Positions 9,416 through 19,110 are shown, counted from the first letter of the stretch. The stretch is 64,000 nucleotides of DNA from JAIVGV01 sp032229975 (GCA_032229975.1 JAVXVG010000023.1:1-64000), one strand, 5' to 3'. Program-made: numbers and translations. The notes: generated by a model not told the origin, from the letters alone.

Positions 9416-10714
9416 TCACGCATCAGGCGTCGGCTTCTTGAGTCGCTGTGTCGTCTTGGTCGAGCCTTTTCTTGGCGTGCTAGAGCGCGGCGTCTTGCTT
9501 GCCGTTGAGCGCACAGGCTGCGCGGGCTCGATGGCCGTCGAATCGGGATCGGAGGGCGGCAGCATCGACGTTGAGAGCGGTTGCGTCTGCTTCGACTCGT
9601 CGGGGCTGATCAGATTCTCGACGAAGCGCGTCGCCTCTTCGACGAGATCGCTCGCGCCCGCCGCGATGTCGGCGGTGGCTTCGCGCACGGGCTGCGGGAT
9701 GATCGTGCGTTGCGACTGATCGGCGGCTGATGCGACTGCGGACATAGAGTGCTGCCCGCTCTCAGTTTGATGGCCGCCTGCGGCGGAGTTCAAAAGTGCG
9801 TCCCAACGATAACGCTGCTCGCGCGGCTCTTCGAGTCGCTTGAAGACGAGGCGCACGACCGCATCCGTCACCCAGTTGTGATAGAACTCGCCGACCGAAG
9901 CCAGTTCGGCATCGGGCGCGGGATTCATGAAGTCGATGGCGTAGGGAATGTTGTCCTTGATCGCGAACTCGACCGTGTTGATGTCGTAGCCGAGCGCGCG
10001 GCAGAGCGTCTGCACGTCTTTAACGACGCGCGCGTTGAGTTCGGGCGAGAGGTAGTTGGGATCGTTAATGTATTGCTCGCCGGATAGGTAAGGCTTGCGC
10101 GGATCGTAGGGCATGATCATCACTTCATCCTGTCCGATGCAGTAGCAGCGCACGAACTGATCGAAGTTGATGAACTCCTGCAAGGTCATGCAGAGCGTGC
10201 CGGTCGTGTCGTAGATGCGCCACAACTCTTCGAGCGAATCGACGCGCGAGACGTTCTTCCAGCCGCCGCCGTCAAACGGCTTGATGATCGCGGGGAAGCC
10301 GGTGTAAGCGACGATGCCTTGCCAGTCGAGCGGGAATTCGAGGTTACGCAGAGACTCGTTCGTGACGCCTTCGATGTAGTCCTTCTGCGGCAGCAGCACG
10401 GTCTTCGGGATGGCGACGCCGAGTTTCGCGGCGAGCGAGTAGTTGAAGAACTTATCGTCGGCAGACCACCAGAAGGGATTGTTGATGATGTATGTGCCTT
10501 CGAGCGCGCAGCGTTTCAGGTAGCCGCGATAGAAGGGAATTTCGTGCGAGATGCGGTCGATGATGATGTCGTAGCGTCTGCTTTCGTCGAGGCGGACGCC
10601 GCCGACTTTGACGAACTCGGCGACCACTTCACCGCCTCCGCGCTCGTTGATCCGCTCGATGAGCGCAAGCGGGAAAGTCTTCTCGCGCCCGACCAGAATG
10701 CCTACTCTTTTCAC
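9416..10714 (-). CDS. ATP-grasp (RimK/D-Ala ligase-like) family protein with disordered C-terminal tail
   Basis: About 432 residues. I choose the GTG at 10714 because AAGAAAGGA lies 9 bases upstream and the first strand (VKRVGILVGRE) begins there; an ATG at 10756 would add 14 residues encoded by the heptamer repeat. The first ~300 residues look like an ATP-grasp ligase: a pre-ATP-grasp domain, then GFPAIIKPFDGGGWKNV (the nucleotide-binding lysine and Gly-rich loop), QEFI, and a metal-binding IDFMNPAP. Such enzymes join a carboxylate to an amine or thiol with ATP; substrate unknown. The last ~140 residues are Pro/Ser/Thr-rich with a basic Lys/Arg/Thr end, not part of the usual fold. Confidence 0.8.
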   Translation of the reverse strand: MKRVGILVGREKTFPLALIERINERGGGEVVAEFVKVGGVRLDESRRYDIIIDRISHEIPFYRGYLKRCALEGTYIINNPFWWSADDKFFNYSLAAKLGVAIPKTVLLPQKDYIEGVTNESLRNLEFPLDWQGIVAYTGFPAIIKPFDGGGWKNVSRVDSLEELWRIYDTTGTLCMTLQEFINFDQFVRCYCIGQDEVMIMPYDPRKPYLSGEQYINDPNYLSPELNARVVKDVQTLCRALGYDINTVEFAIKDNIPYAIDFMNPAPDAELASVGEFYHNWVTDAVVRLVFKRLEEPREQRYRWDALLNSAAGGHQTESGQHSMSAVASAADQSQRTIIPQPVREATADIAAGASDLVEEATRFVENLISPDESKQTQPLSTSMLPPSDPDSTAIEPAQPVRSTASKTPRSSTPRKGSTKTTQRLKKPTPDA

Positions 10715-10738
10715 AGCTTTCAATCCTTTCTTAAAACG

Positions 10739-10862
10739 GTAAATCGTCAATCGCAAATCGTGAATCGTCGTAAAGAGGCGCGTCCTGCTCCTTCTTCAAT
10801 TAACGGCTCAGGTCAAATATGGCTTGAGCACGATTCACCATTTACCATCGACGATTTACGAG
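10739..10862. repeat. Heptamer-period inverted repeat between divergent genes
   Basis: The left arm at 10739-10767 reads in 7-base words (GTAAATC, GTCAATC and so on); the right arm at 10831-10859 is its reverse complement at 25 of 29 positions. The spacer is 63 bases. The tract lies just upstream of the ATP-grasp gene and is one of nine or more period-7 tracts in the window. Confidence 0.9.
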
Positions 10863-11088
10863 TATATGAAAACTCTAAACTCTAGACGCGCGCTTCCGAG
10901 CTTGTCAACGCGCGGGCATCCGTTGGACGCGCGCGACGCATCAATAGAGATGTTGCGCGGGCACGGGACGTGAGGCTTTGCGCCGCGCAACTGTGTTACA
11001 ATTTCACGCACCGCGAACTGGATCGCCTCTCCTGTGCGTCCGTCGTCGAAAGAACCAACGAAGAATCATGTTGGAGGAGAAAGTTTTC

Positions 11089-12021
11089 GTGTTGCGTTCC
11101 CCTAGACTACTTGCGCTTGCCTGCGCCCTGATTATCTTGACCGGCCCGTTGTCGTCGCCCGCGCAGACGACCACGACGCAGACGCCTGTGCCTCCTGTCC
11201 CGCAAGCCGCGAAGCCGGAGAAGACCGTCGCGCCGCCCATTCAGGAAGCGAAGAAGAAGCGGCAACAGGCGAAAGCCGTCGCGCTCAAAGACCTGAAGAA
11301 CCCTACCGCCGAGCAGGTCGCGGAGATCGTCATCGCCATCTACGGCAACAACTACGGGCGCGCGATGCTCAATCAAGTGCGACGCAACGGCGTGGAGAGC
11401 GGCCACATCACGCGCACAACCAAAGAGGGCCAATCTGAAGAGTCCACCTACGAGCAACGCTTCGTCCACGGCGAGAGCTTCTCGAAGGATAAGATTCGCA
11501 TCGATCAGAAGACGCCCTCGATGGAGTACGCGCTCGTCTATAACGCGGGACAAATCTGGGGCATCATCAACGGCACGCCCTTTACGCCCCGCGAAGAGAC
11601 GACGCACGACTTCCTCGCGCAGTCCTATCACGGGCTCGACTCTCTGCTCCGCTACAAAGAGAACGGCTCGACCCTCGCCTACGTCGCGCGCGACAAGCAG
11701 AAGAACATCGACCTCTGGATCATCGATCTCAAGGACAAAGAGAATCGCAAGACGCGCTACTACGTCAGCGCGAACCCGGACATACGTCTGACGGGCCGCG
11801 TGCTCTGGCTCGAATACGAAGAGCCGGATGCGGCGGGCGAATCGATCAAGTATCGACGCACGTTCCACGAGTATCGCTTCGCGCAGAACACGCTCGTGCC
11901 CTACCGCTCAGTCCTCTACGCGGGCGACCGACAGCTCGAAGAGGTGAGAGTCAACACCATCACCTACGGCATCAAGATGGACGACACCTACTTCCAGAAT
12001 CCGCAGTCGGCGTCGAACTGA
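11089..12021 (+). CDS. Secreted LolA-like protein of unknown function
   Basis: About 310 residues starting at the GTG at 11089, chosen because GGAGGAGAAAG sits just upstream and the next residues form a signal peptide ending near SSPAQ; the in-frame ATG at 11068 would overlap that ribosome-binding site. After a Thr/Pro/Lys-rich stretch, the body resembles the LolA/LppX half-barrel fold used in lipoprotein or lipid handling: many short beta strands, ending in a VRVNTITYGIKMDDTYFQNP-like motif. No catalytic motif is visible. A TACAAT box at 10997-11002 may be its -10 element. It is probably periplasmic; ligand unknown. Confidence 0.7.
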   Translation: MLRSPRLLALACALIILTGPLSSPAQTTTTQTPVPPVPQAAKPEKTVAPPIQEAKKKRQQAKAVALKDLKNPTAEQVAEIVIAIYGNNYGRAMLNQVRRNGVESGHITRTTKEGQSEESTYEQRFVHGESFSKDKIRIDQKTPSMEYALVYNAGQIWGIINGTPFTPREETTHDFLAQSYHGLDSLLRYKENGSTLAYVARDKQKNIDLWIIDLKDKENRKTRYYVSANPDIRLTGRVLWLEYEEPDAAGESIKYRRTFHEYRFAQNTLVPYRSVLYAGDRQLEEVRVNTITYGIKMDDTYFQNPQSASN

Positions 12022-12052
12022 CGCGAGGCGCAAAAAGGGAAGCGATAGTTTG

Positions 12053-12085
12053 AAGGGGCTGAGTTGAATCTCAGCCCCTTTTCTT
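12053..12085 (+). terminator. Intrinsic terminator
   Basis: A perfect 11-bp stem (12053-12063 with 12070-12080), loop TTGAAT, and a T-rich tail (TTTTCTTCT). It closes the LolA-like gene and separates it from the sugar-phosphate cluster. Confidence 0.93.
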
Positions 12086-12201
12086 CTATCTTGAATCCAG
12101 ACGGCACAACAATTCCCCCGCAGTAATTTTAGCTATCGCCTCGCGCGCGCCGCGAAAAAGTTTTGCGCCGCGCGAGCCTTCGAGATCGTAGGAGTCGGGT
12201 A

Positions 12202-15072
12202 ATGACGAACACACTTGTCGAGATTGCGAAACTCGGCCAGTCCATCTGGTACGACAACATCCGCCGCGCGATGCTCACCTCCGGCGACCTCGCGAAAAAG
12301 ATCGCGGAGGACGATCTGCGCGGCGTCACCTCAAACCCCACCATCTTCGAGAAGGCCATCACCGGATCGGGCGACTACGACGAGCAACTGCGCGCGCTCG
12401 TCGCCGCAGGCAAAGAGGTCTCGGACATCTACGAAGAGCTGGTCGTGCAAGACATCGCCGATGCCGCCGACACACTGCGCCCCGTTTACGATAAGACCGA
12501 CCGGCACGACGGCTTCATCAGCCTTGAAGTCGATCCGCGCCTCGCCTACGACACGCAGAAGACGATTGAAGAAGCGACGCGACTCTTTCAAAGGCTGGCA
12601 CGCCCGAACGTGATGATTAAAATCCCCGCCTCGCAAGAGGGCCTCCCCGCGATTGAAGAGTCGATCTATCGAGGCATCAACATCAACATCACGATGATCT
12701 TCTCGATAGAGAACTACGTGCAGGTCGCCGAAAGTTTCATACGCGGTCTCGAACGACGCGCGGCGGAAGGCAAGCCCGTCGATGGCATCTCATCAGTCGC
12801 CAGCTTCTTCGTCTCGCGCGTGGACACACTCGTTGACGCCGAACTCGACAAGCGCGCGAAAGAGGCGAAGAGCAAGGAAGAGAAGACGGAGATCGAGTCG
12901 TTACTCGGTAAAGCGGCGGTCGCAAACGCGAAGCTCGCCTATGAAAAGTATCGAGAGATTTTCCACGGTGAACGCTTCGCCGCGATGCGCGCGAAGGGCG
13001 CACAGGTGCAGCGACCGCTCTGGGCTTCGACGAGCACGAAGAATCCGAGCTACTACGATCTGATGTACGTCGATACTTTGATCGGGCCTGAAACCGTCAA
13101 CACCGTCCCGCCCGCGACCTACACGGCCATACGCGATCACGGTCACGCCGCCGTCACGCTCGATCAAGACGTGGACGAGAGTCGCCAGATCGTCGAACGT
13201 CTCGCAAAGGTCGGCATCGATCTCAAAGCCGTCACCGAGAAGTTGCAGCGCGACGGGCTCGATGCTTTCGTCAAGTCGTTCGACACGCTGCTCGCTTCAA
13301 TCGAAGCGAAGCGCGACGCGCTCATCTCAGGCATCAACGAACGCCTCGCGTTCTCGCCCGGCAAGTACGCGGACGCGGTTCAGACGGCCTTGAAGGAAGC
13401 TGAGCAAGCAGAGGCCATGCGTCGCATCTGGCGCAAGGATGCCGCGCTTTGGAAGACGGACGCAGCACATCAGAAGATCATCGACAATGCGCTCGGCTGG
13501 CTCACCGTCATCGACAAGATGTCGGGCAGCGCAGATGAACTACTTCGCTTCGCTACTGAAATTCGCGAGGCCGGATTCAAACACGTGATGGTCTGTGGCA
13601 TGGGCGGCTCGTCGCTGTGCCCCGAAGTTTTGCGACAGACTTTCGGCCAGCAACAAGGTTCACCCGAACTGCTCGTGCTCGACTCGACCGATCCAGACAC
13701 CATCGCATCGTTTGCTTCAAGGATCGACGTTGAGCGCACGCTCTTCGTCATCTCTTCGAAGTCCGGCACGACGACCGAGCCGCTTGCGTTCTACAAATAT
13801 TGGTTCGATCAAGTCGGACAACGAAGCAAAGAGCCGGGTCAGAACTTCATCGCCGTCACCGATCCGGGCACGCTCATGGAGCAATCGGCGACGCGCGACG
13901 GCTTCCGCAAAATCTTTCTCAATCCGGCGGACATCGGCGGTCGCTACTCCGCGCTCTCCTACTTCGGTCTCGTCCCCGCCGCGCTGCAAGGTCTCGACGT
14001 GAAACGACTGCTTGATCGCGCCGAGCGCGTCGAGCATTCTTGCTCGCAGGTGGTGCCCGTCACCGAAAACCCCGGCGCGCGCCTCGGCGCGATCATCGCG
14101 GAGTGCGCGCGGGCCGGTCGCGACAAGTTGACGATCATCGCCGACCCGCGCCTCTCGTCACTCGGTCTCTGGATCGAGCAGTTGATCGCGGAGAGCACAG
14201 GCAAGGAAGGTAAGGGCATCGTCCCAATCGCGGGCGAGTCGCTTGGCCCGCCGTCTGTCTATGGCGATGATCGACTCTTCGTCTCAATCGCAGTAGAAAA
14301 ACTCGACAGTGAGATGGACGTGAAACTTCGCGCGCTCGAAACGGCGGGCCACCCCGTCGTGCGCCGCACTTTGACAGACCTCTACGATCTCGGCGAAGAG
14401 TTCTTCCTCTGGGAGATCGCGACAGCCTTCGCCGGTTGGCGACTCGGCATCGACCCCTTCGACCAACCGAACGTGCAGGAGTCGAAGGACGCAACGAAGG
14501 AACTGCTCGAAGCCTACGCGCGCGACGGCAAACTACAGGAGCAGATCGCGCTCGCCACTGATGGCGCGCTCACGCTCTACGCAGACGACGACGCACGCGC
14601 TTCGCTTCACGGCGGCGCGTTCGCTGAAACATTGAAAGCGCACCTCGCGCGCGCGAAGGCTGGCGATTACATTGCGCTGCTCGACTACTTCGAGGAGACG
14701 GAAGAGAGCGAACGACTAGTTCAATCCATTCGCTCGCACCTGCGCGACGCGACGCGTTGCGCCACAACGACGGGCTACGGGCCCCGCTTCCTACATTCGA
14801 CGGGCCAGCTTCACAAAGGCGGATCGGATGCGGGCCTCTTCCTGCAACTCACCGCCGCGGACAAGACCGATCTCCAAGTCCCCGGCGAGTCGTACACCTT
14901 CGGCGTCTTGAAGCAGGCGCAGGCCCTCGGCGACTTCCGCTCGCTCGCACGCCACGGTCGCCGCGCGCTTCGCATCGAACTCGGCGCAGATGTAGCGGCG
15001 GGTCTCAATCGTTTGCGCGAACTGATCCGCGCGGCTCTGCCGCTTTCTGAAACTTCGAGCGCAAGCGTGTGA
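12202..15072 (+). CDS. tal-pgi: Bifunctional transaldolase / glucose-6-phosphate isomerase
   Basis: About 956 residues; ATG at 12202 with GGAG 10 bases upstream. The N-terminal ~370 residues are transaldolase: SIWYDNIRRAML, VTSNPTIFEKAI, and the Schiff-base Lys140 in VMIKIPAS. The rest is phosphoglucose isomerase: GMGGSSLCPEV, SKSGTTTEP phosphate-binding loop, GGRYSALS, and the C-terminal GIDPFDQPNVQ with the catalytic region. It would interconvert sedoheptulose-7-P/GAP with erythrose-4-P/fructose-6-P and isomerise fructose-6-P to glucose-6-P, feeding carbon back to the next enzymes in the cluster. Such fusions are known in several bacterial groups; here both active-site sets look intact. Confidence 0.95.
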   Translation: MTNTLVEIAKLGQSIWYDNIRRAMLTSGDLAKKIAEDDLRGVTSNPTIFEKAITGSGDYDEQLRALVAAGKEVSDIYEELVVQDIADAADTLRPVYDKTDRHDGFISLEVDPRLAYDTQKTIEEATRLFQRLARPNVMIKIPASQEGLPAIEESIYRGININITMIFSIENYVQVAESFIRGLERRAAEGKPVDGISSVASFFVSRVDTLVDAELDKRAKEAKSKEEKTEIESLLGKAAVANAKLAYEKYREIFHGERFAAMRAKGAQVQRPLWASTSTKNPSYYDLMYVDTLIGPETVNTVPPATYTAIRDHGHAAVTLDQDVDESRQIVERLAKVGIDLKAVTEKLQRDGLDAFVKSFDTLLASIEAKRDALISGINERLAFSPGKYADAVQTALKEAEQAEAMRRIWRKDAALWKTDAAHQKIIDNALGWLTVIDKMSGSADELLRFATEIREAGFKHVMVCGMGGSSLCPEVLRQTFGQQQGSPELLVLDSTDPDTIASFASRIDVERTLFVISSKSGTTTEPLAFYKYWFDQVGQRSKEPGQNFIAVTDPGTLMEQSATRDGFRKIFLNPADIGGRYSALSYFGLVPAALQGLDVKRLLDRAERVEHSCSQVVPVTENPGARLGAIIAECARAGRDKLTIIADPRLSSLGLWIEQLIAESTGKEGKGIVPIAGESLGPPSVYGDDRLFVSIAVEKLDSEMDVKLRALETAGHPVVRRTLTDLYDLGEEFFLWEIATAFAGWRLGIDPFDQPNVQESKDATKELLEAYARDGKLQEQIALATDGALTLYADDDARASLHGGAFAETLKAHLARAKAGDYIALLDYFEETEESERLVQSIRSHLRDATRCATTTGYGPRFLHSTGQLHKGGSDAGLFLQLTAADKTDLQVPGESYTFGVLKQAQALGDFRSLARHGRRALRIELGADVAAGLNRLRELIRAALPLSETSSASV

Positions 15073-15083
15073 GTTGGCATGAA

Positions 15084-15155
15084 GAACTCACCACCGCAGA
15101 CACAGAGAGCACAGAGGGGCACAGAGAAGATGGCTCAAGTCTCTGTGGTGAAGTT
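15084..15155. repeat. CACAGAG-word inverted repeat
   Basis: In the gap between tal-pgi and gnd the word CACAGAG occurs at 15101, 15110 and 15120, and its complement CTCTGTG at 15141, flanked by ACTCACCAC on the left and GGTGAAGT on the right. The arms can pair imperfectly. Spacing is 9-10 bases rather than 7, so it is related to but not the same as the period-7 tracts. CACAGAG-rich intergenic repeats of this look are, to my knowledge, common in several environmental phyla. Confidence 0.75.
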
Positions 15156-15202
15156 TTGTTTCTCACAGTTACCCGTCAGCGAGTAGTTAAAAGGCAAAGG
15201 TG

Positions 15203-16669
15203 ATGGCAACAACTGAACAGACTCCGAAGACGGCGCAGGTGGGCATGATCGGGCTCGGCGTGATGGGCGCGAACCTCGCGCAGAACATCGAGCGCAACGG
15301 CTACGCGGTCGCTGTCTTCAATCGCGAGATCGAATGGGTTGCAGACTTCGTGAGCAAGCACGAGGGGAAGAAGTTCGTCGGCGCAAAGTCGTGGGAGGAT
15401 TTCGTCAAGTCTCTGGAGCGACCGCGCAAGATTATTCTACTCGTCAAGGCGGGCGGGCCCGTCGATTGGACGATCAATCAACTCAAACCCTACCTCGAAG
15501 CGGGCGACATCATCATCGACGGCGGCAACTCACACTTCCTCGACACGGCGCGTCGTGAAGCAGAACTGAAGAAGGACGCTTTGTACTTCATCGGCTCCGG
15601 CGTCTCCGGCGGCGAGAAGGGCGCGCTTTGGGGGCCCTCGCTGATGCCCGGCGGCGACCGCGAGGCTTACGAAAAGATTCGACCGATCTGGGAAGCCATC
15701 GCCGCGAAGGTTGACGACGGCGCGTGCGTCACATACATCGGCGCGGGCGGCGCGGGCCACTTCGTCAAGATGGTGCACAACGGCATCGAGTATGGCGATA
15801 TGCAGCTCATCGCCGAGGCTTACGACCTCATGCGCCGCGTGCTTGCGATGTCCGCCGGAGAGATGGCTGACGTGTTCGATGAATGGAACAGGGGTGAGCT
15901 TGAATCGTATCTCATCGAGATCACCGCGAAGATTCTGCGTGTCAAAGACCCGAAGACGGGACGGCCGCTCGTCGATCTCGTGCTCGACACGGCGGGCCAG
16001 AAGGGGACGGGCAAGTGGGCCAGCGAGATCGCGCTCGAACTCGGCGTGCCCATCCCGACGATTGATGCGGCGGTCAACACGCGCAATCTCTCTTCGCACA
16101 AAGCTGAGCGCGTCGCAGCGAGCCAACAGATCGCTGCGCCGACTGTTGAGAAGTTTGCGGGTGGCCGCAAAGATTTCATCGCGGCGATCCGCGATGCGCT
16201 CTACGCCGCGAAAATTTGTTCTTACGCGCAAGGCATGAACCTCATTCGCGCGGGCTCTGACAATTACAAGTGGGGTATTGATCTCGGCGAGACGGCGCGC
16301 ATCTGGAAGGGCGGCTGCATCATCCGCGCGCAGTTTCTCGGCAAGATCAAACAGGCTTACGCACGCCAACCTGATCTCGCAAATCTGTTGCTCGATCCAG
16401 ACTTCAACGAGTGGATCGCTAAGTCGCAAACGAACTGGCGTCGCACCGTCGCGGCTGCGGTCACGGCGGGCGTGCCTGTCCCGGCCATGAGCGCGAGCCT
16501 CGCCTACTTCGACACCTATCGCACCGCCGAACTCCCCGCGAATCTCACGCAGGCGCAACGCGACTTCTTCGGCTCGCACACCTACGAGCGCGAAGACAAG
16601 CCGGGTGCGGGTGCGATCCATACGGAATGGGAAGAGTTGTTGGAGAAGCAGAGGGTATGTGGTGGATGA
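15203..16669 (+). CDS. gnd: 6-phosphogluconate dehydrogenase, decarboxylating
   Basis: 488 residues from the ATG at 15203 (a GTG directly precedes it; AAAGGCAAAGG acts as ribosome-binding site). The Rossmann loop is GLGVMGANLA, followed by FNR, typical of NADP-linked enzymes; the 6PGDH signature IIDGGNSHFLDT and the catalytic GVSGGEKGALWGPSLMPGG with HFVKMVHNGIEY (catalytic Lys) are all present. Length matches the long, dimeric family. It oxidises and decarboxylates 6-phosphogluconate to ribulose-5-P, the third oxidative pentose-phosphate step, downstream of zwf and pgl in the same cluster. Confidence 0.97.
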   Translation: MATTEQTPKTAQVGMIGLGVMGANLAQNIERNGYAVAVFNREIEWVADFVSKHEGKKFVGAKSWEDFVKSLERPRKIILLVKAGGPVDWTINQLKPYLEAGDIIIDGGNSHFLDTARREAELKKDALYFIGSGVSGGEKGALWGPSLMPGGDREAYEKIRPIWEAIAAKVDDGACVTYIGAGGAGHFVKMVHNGIEYGDMQLIAEAYDLMRRVLAMSAGEMADVFDEWNRGELESYLIEITAKILRVKDPKTGRPLVDLVLDTAGQKGTGKWASEIALELGVPIPTIDAAVNTRNLSSHKAERVAASQQIAAPTVEKFAGGRKDFIAAIRDALYAAKICSYAQGMNLIRAGSDNYKWGIDLGETARIWKGGCIIRAQFLGKIKQAYARQPDLANLLLDPDFNEWIAKSQTNWRRTVAAAVTAGVPVPAMSASLAYFDTYRTAELPANLTQAQRDFFGSHTYEREDKPGAGAIHTEWEELLEKQRVCGG

Positions 16670-16693
16670 GGAGCTTAGGGAAACGCTACGGCT

Positions 16694-17374
16694 ATGTTTC
16701 TTCTTCGTGCGATAGGTGAATACTTCCTCGCTGTGTGGGCTGATTGGATCAGCCGTATGAGCGGGGTTGCATCAATAGTCATTTCTTTCTTGGCTGCTTA
16801 TTCAGAGTTAAAAGATAAGGGCAAGCCTGCACTTTGGATAGCTGCTGCTATTTGCTACCTAATTACTTCATTTTCTGTTTGGTATAAGAACCGACCCGAT
16901 CTAAAGATTGAAATTCGAGACATAGCTGTACAATTAAATGCTTTCACCCTGATGAACCGAGACCCGATGACTTCCCTCGTGGTATTAGAGCTTTACTTAG
17001 TCAACACACGCCCTGCTAATAATGCGATCAAGCAATACGCATTATGCATCAAGACGGACAAGCACACTCTTTCATGCCAAGATGCTTCTGTGTATGGACT
17101 CCGATGGCGTCAAACACAAGCAATACTAAAAGATTTACGGAGCATTCAATACGACATTCTCATGCAAGGAAAGCCTGTAGTGGGACACTTGGGCTTTATC
17201 ATTGATGATGACGAATTGGGCAAATTTAGTGGCAAGAAGTTGATTTTAACCGTGACCGACTCTTACAACGTCTTACGTAAGGTTACGGCTACAATTCCAG
17301 CAGGAAGTATAGATAGACTTGAAAGAGTGCCGATAGCATTAATGCTTCACGCATATAAGACTCCTAGATACTGA
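16694..17374 (+). CDS. Membrane-anchored protein of unknown function, AT-rich
   Basis: 226 residues, not recognised. Two hydrophobic segments near the N-terminus (about residues 20-36 and 45-62) suggest a membrane anchor, followed by a ~160-residue soluble domain of mixed beta strands (IEIRDIAVQL, LVVLELYLVNTRP, LILTVTDSYNVLRKVTATIP). The base composition is clearly lower in GC than either neighbour and the codons are not those used around it, so it looks like a recent arrival. It sits in the same direction between gnd and zwf with gaps of 24 and 45 bases, without disrupting either. Ribosome-binding site weak. Confidence 0.75.
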   Translation: MFLLRAIGEYFLAVWADWISRMSGVASIVISFLAAYSELKDKGKPALWIAAAICYLITSFSVWYKNRPDLKIEIRDIAVQLNAFTLMNRDPMTSLVVLELYLVNTRPANNAIKQYALCIKTDKHTLSCQDASVYGLRWRQTQAILKDLRSIQYDILMQGKPVVGHLGFIIDDDELGKFSGKKLILTVTDSYNVLRKVTATIPAGSIDRLERVPIALMLHAYKTPRY

Positions 17375-17419
17375 TGGTCAAGGTCTCGTTTCAGGCATAG
17401 CTCGGTAGTCATATAATTC

Positions 17420-18955
17420 ATGACGACTGCTGTCGTAGAAAATCCACTGCGCGAAGGGATGCGACTTGAGCGAACGGCTGAGCCGTGCGCGATTGTCATC
17501 TTCGGCGCGTCGGGCGATCTCACGAAGCGCAAGTTGATGCCCGCGCTGTTTCGCCTCGCGCAGGCGCGTCTGATCCCTGCGGAGTTGGCTATCATCGGCG
17601 CAGCGCGCACGTCGATGCAGACGGAAGAGTTTCGCGAGCAGATGCGCGCGGCGGTCGCGGAGTTCACCGAGGGCCAGATCGACGCGGAGGTCTGGTCGTC
17701 CTTCGCGCGCAAGATTTACTACCAGACGCTCGACATCGGCACGCCCGATGATTTCAAAAACTTAGGCGCGCTGCTCGAACAGGCGGAGCGCGAATGTGGC
17801 ACGCAGGGCAATCGTCTCTTTTATCTCTCGACCGCGCCCGCGCTCTTTGGCGAAGCCGTCAAGCAACTCGGCGAGTCGGGCCTGACGAAATCGCGCGGTT
17901 GGGTGCGCGTCATCATCGAGAAGCCTTTCGGTCGCGATCTGGAAAGCGCACGCGCGCTCAACACTGAGATTCATCAGTATCTCGAAGAGTCGCAGATTTA
18001 TCGCATCGATCATTATCTCGGCAAAGAGACCGTCCAGAACCTGCTCGTCTTCCGCTTCGCCAACGGCATCTACGAGCCTCTGTGGAATCGGCAGTACATC
18101 GATCATGTGCAGATCACGAACGCGGAGACTGTAGGAGTTGAAGGGCGCGGCGGCTACTACGAGTCGGCCGGTGTCGTGCGCGACATGATCCAGAATCACG
18201 TCTTTCAAGTTCTGTCGCTCATCGCGATAGAGCCGCCCGCTTCGCTCGACGCGGAATCTGTGCGCGACGAGAAGTTCAAGGCGATGCGAGCCGCGCGCGC
18301 CTTCACACCGGAGCGCGTGCGGGCCGAGTGCGTGCGCGGCCAGTACGGCGCGGGCTCGATCAATGGAGAGCCGGTCGTCGGCTATCGCGAAGAGCCGGGT
18401 GTCGCGAAGGATTCGACGACCGAGACCTACGCGGCCATCACGATGTACTTCGACAACTGGCGTTGGTCGGGCGTGCCCTTCCTTATCCGTTCGGGCAAGC
18501 ATCTGACGAAGCGCGTCACGGAGATCGCGATTCAGTTCAAGGACGCGCCGCATCATCTCTTCGGACGCGAGATGATGGAACAGGTCGATGCGAACCAGCT
18601 CATCATTCGCATCCAACCGGATGAGGGGATCACTCTGCGCTTCGCCGCGAAAGTGCCCGGACAGATCACGCGCGTGCGCGACGTGAACATGGATTTCCGC
18701 TACGGCTCTTCCTTCGGCGGCCATCTCGCCGAAGCCTATGAGAGACTTCTGCTCGACTGTCTGCTCGGCGATCAAACACTCTACGCGCGCACCGACATGA
18801 CCGAGCGTGGCTGGGAGATCGTCATGCCCATCATCGACGAATGGGCGCGCGCGAAAGACTCCGTCGAATTTCCAAATTACGAAGCGGGCACATGGGGGCC
18901 AGTAGAGGCTGACGAACTAATTGAGCGTACGGGCCGTCGCTGGCGCAGACCTTGA
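17420..18955 (+). CDS. zwf: Glucose-6-phosphate 1-dehydrogenase
   Basis: 511 residues. Nucleotide-binding loop IFGASGDLTKRK, active-site RIDHYLGKE (catalytic His/Lys region), then the usual C-terminal domain. The N-terminus ENPLREGMRLERTAEP matches the cyanobacterial/actinobacterial type that works with OpcA, and this supports the ATG at 17420 over an internal one at 17459. It oxidises glucose-6-P to 6-phosphogluconolactone with reduction of NADP. The opcA gene follows downstream, and pgl and gnd flank it, so the oxidative branch is encoded in one place. Confidence 0.97.
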   Translation: MTTAVVENPLREGMRLERTAEPCAIVIFGASGDLTKRKLMPALFRLAQARLIPAELAIIGAARTSMQTEEFREQMRAAVAEFTEGQIDAEVWSSFARKIYYQTLDIGTPDDFKNLGALLEQAERECGTQGNRLFYLSTAPALFGEAVKQLGESGLTKSRGWVRVIIEKPFGRDLESARALNTEIHQYLEESQIYRIDHYLGKETVQNLLVFRFANGIYEPLWNRQYIDHVQITNAETVGVEGRGGYYESAGVVRDMIQNHVFQVLSLIAIEPPASLDAESVRDEKFKAMRAARAFTPERVRAECVRGQYGAGSINGEPVVGYREEPGVAKDSTTETYAAITMYFDNWRWSGVPFLIRSGKHLTKRVTEIAIQFKDAPHHLFGREMMEQVDANQLIIRIQPDEGITLRFAAKVPGQITRVRDVNMDFRYGSSFGGHLAEAYERLLLDCLLGDQTLYARTDMTERGWEIVMPIIDEWARAKDSVEFPNYEAGTWGPVEADELIERTGRRWRRP

Positions 18956-18984
18956 AGAGCCGTAATGGAGAAACCGCGAACGGT

Positions 18985-19110
18985 ATGAAGCTGTTTGAGG
19001 AAAGTACCGGAGGGACTAGATGTTCATAGCTTGGGCCGGCCATCCATGTTTAGAGCCCCGTCAGGGGCGACATGATCTGATGCCGCTCCTACGGAGCTGA
19101 TGTTCAAACA
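18985..19110. repeat. GC-rich palindromic unit between zwf and opcA
   Basis: Two tight hairpins occur in the 220-base gap: GCCCC/GGGGC with loop GTCA (19055-19068) and GCTCC/GGAGC with loop TAC (19085-19097), with further short complementary words around them (CCGGAGGGAC). The style is that of REP-like dispersed elements. Only one copy is in this window, so family membership is inferred from appearance. Confidence 0.5.

Noticed and set aside
17412..17417. TATAAT directly before zwf
   Set aside because: It would place the transcript start inside the gene, there is no good -35, and the conserved N-terminus ENPLREGMRLERTAEP requires the ATG at 17420.
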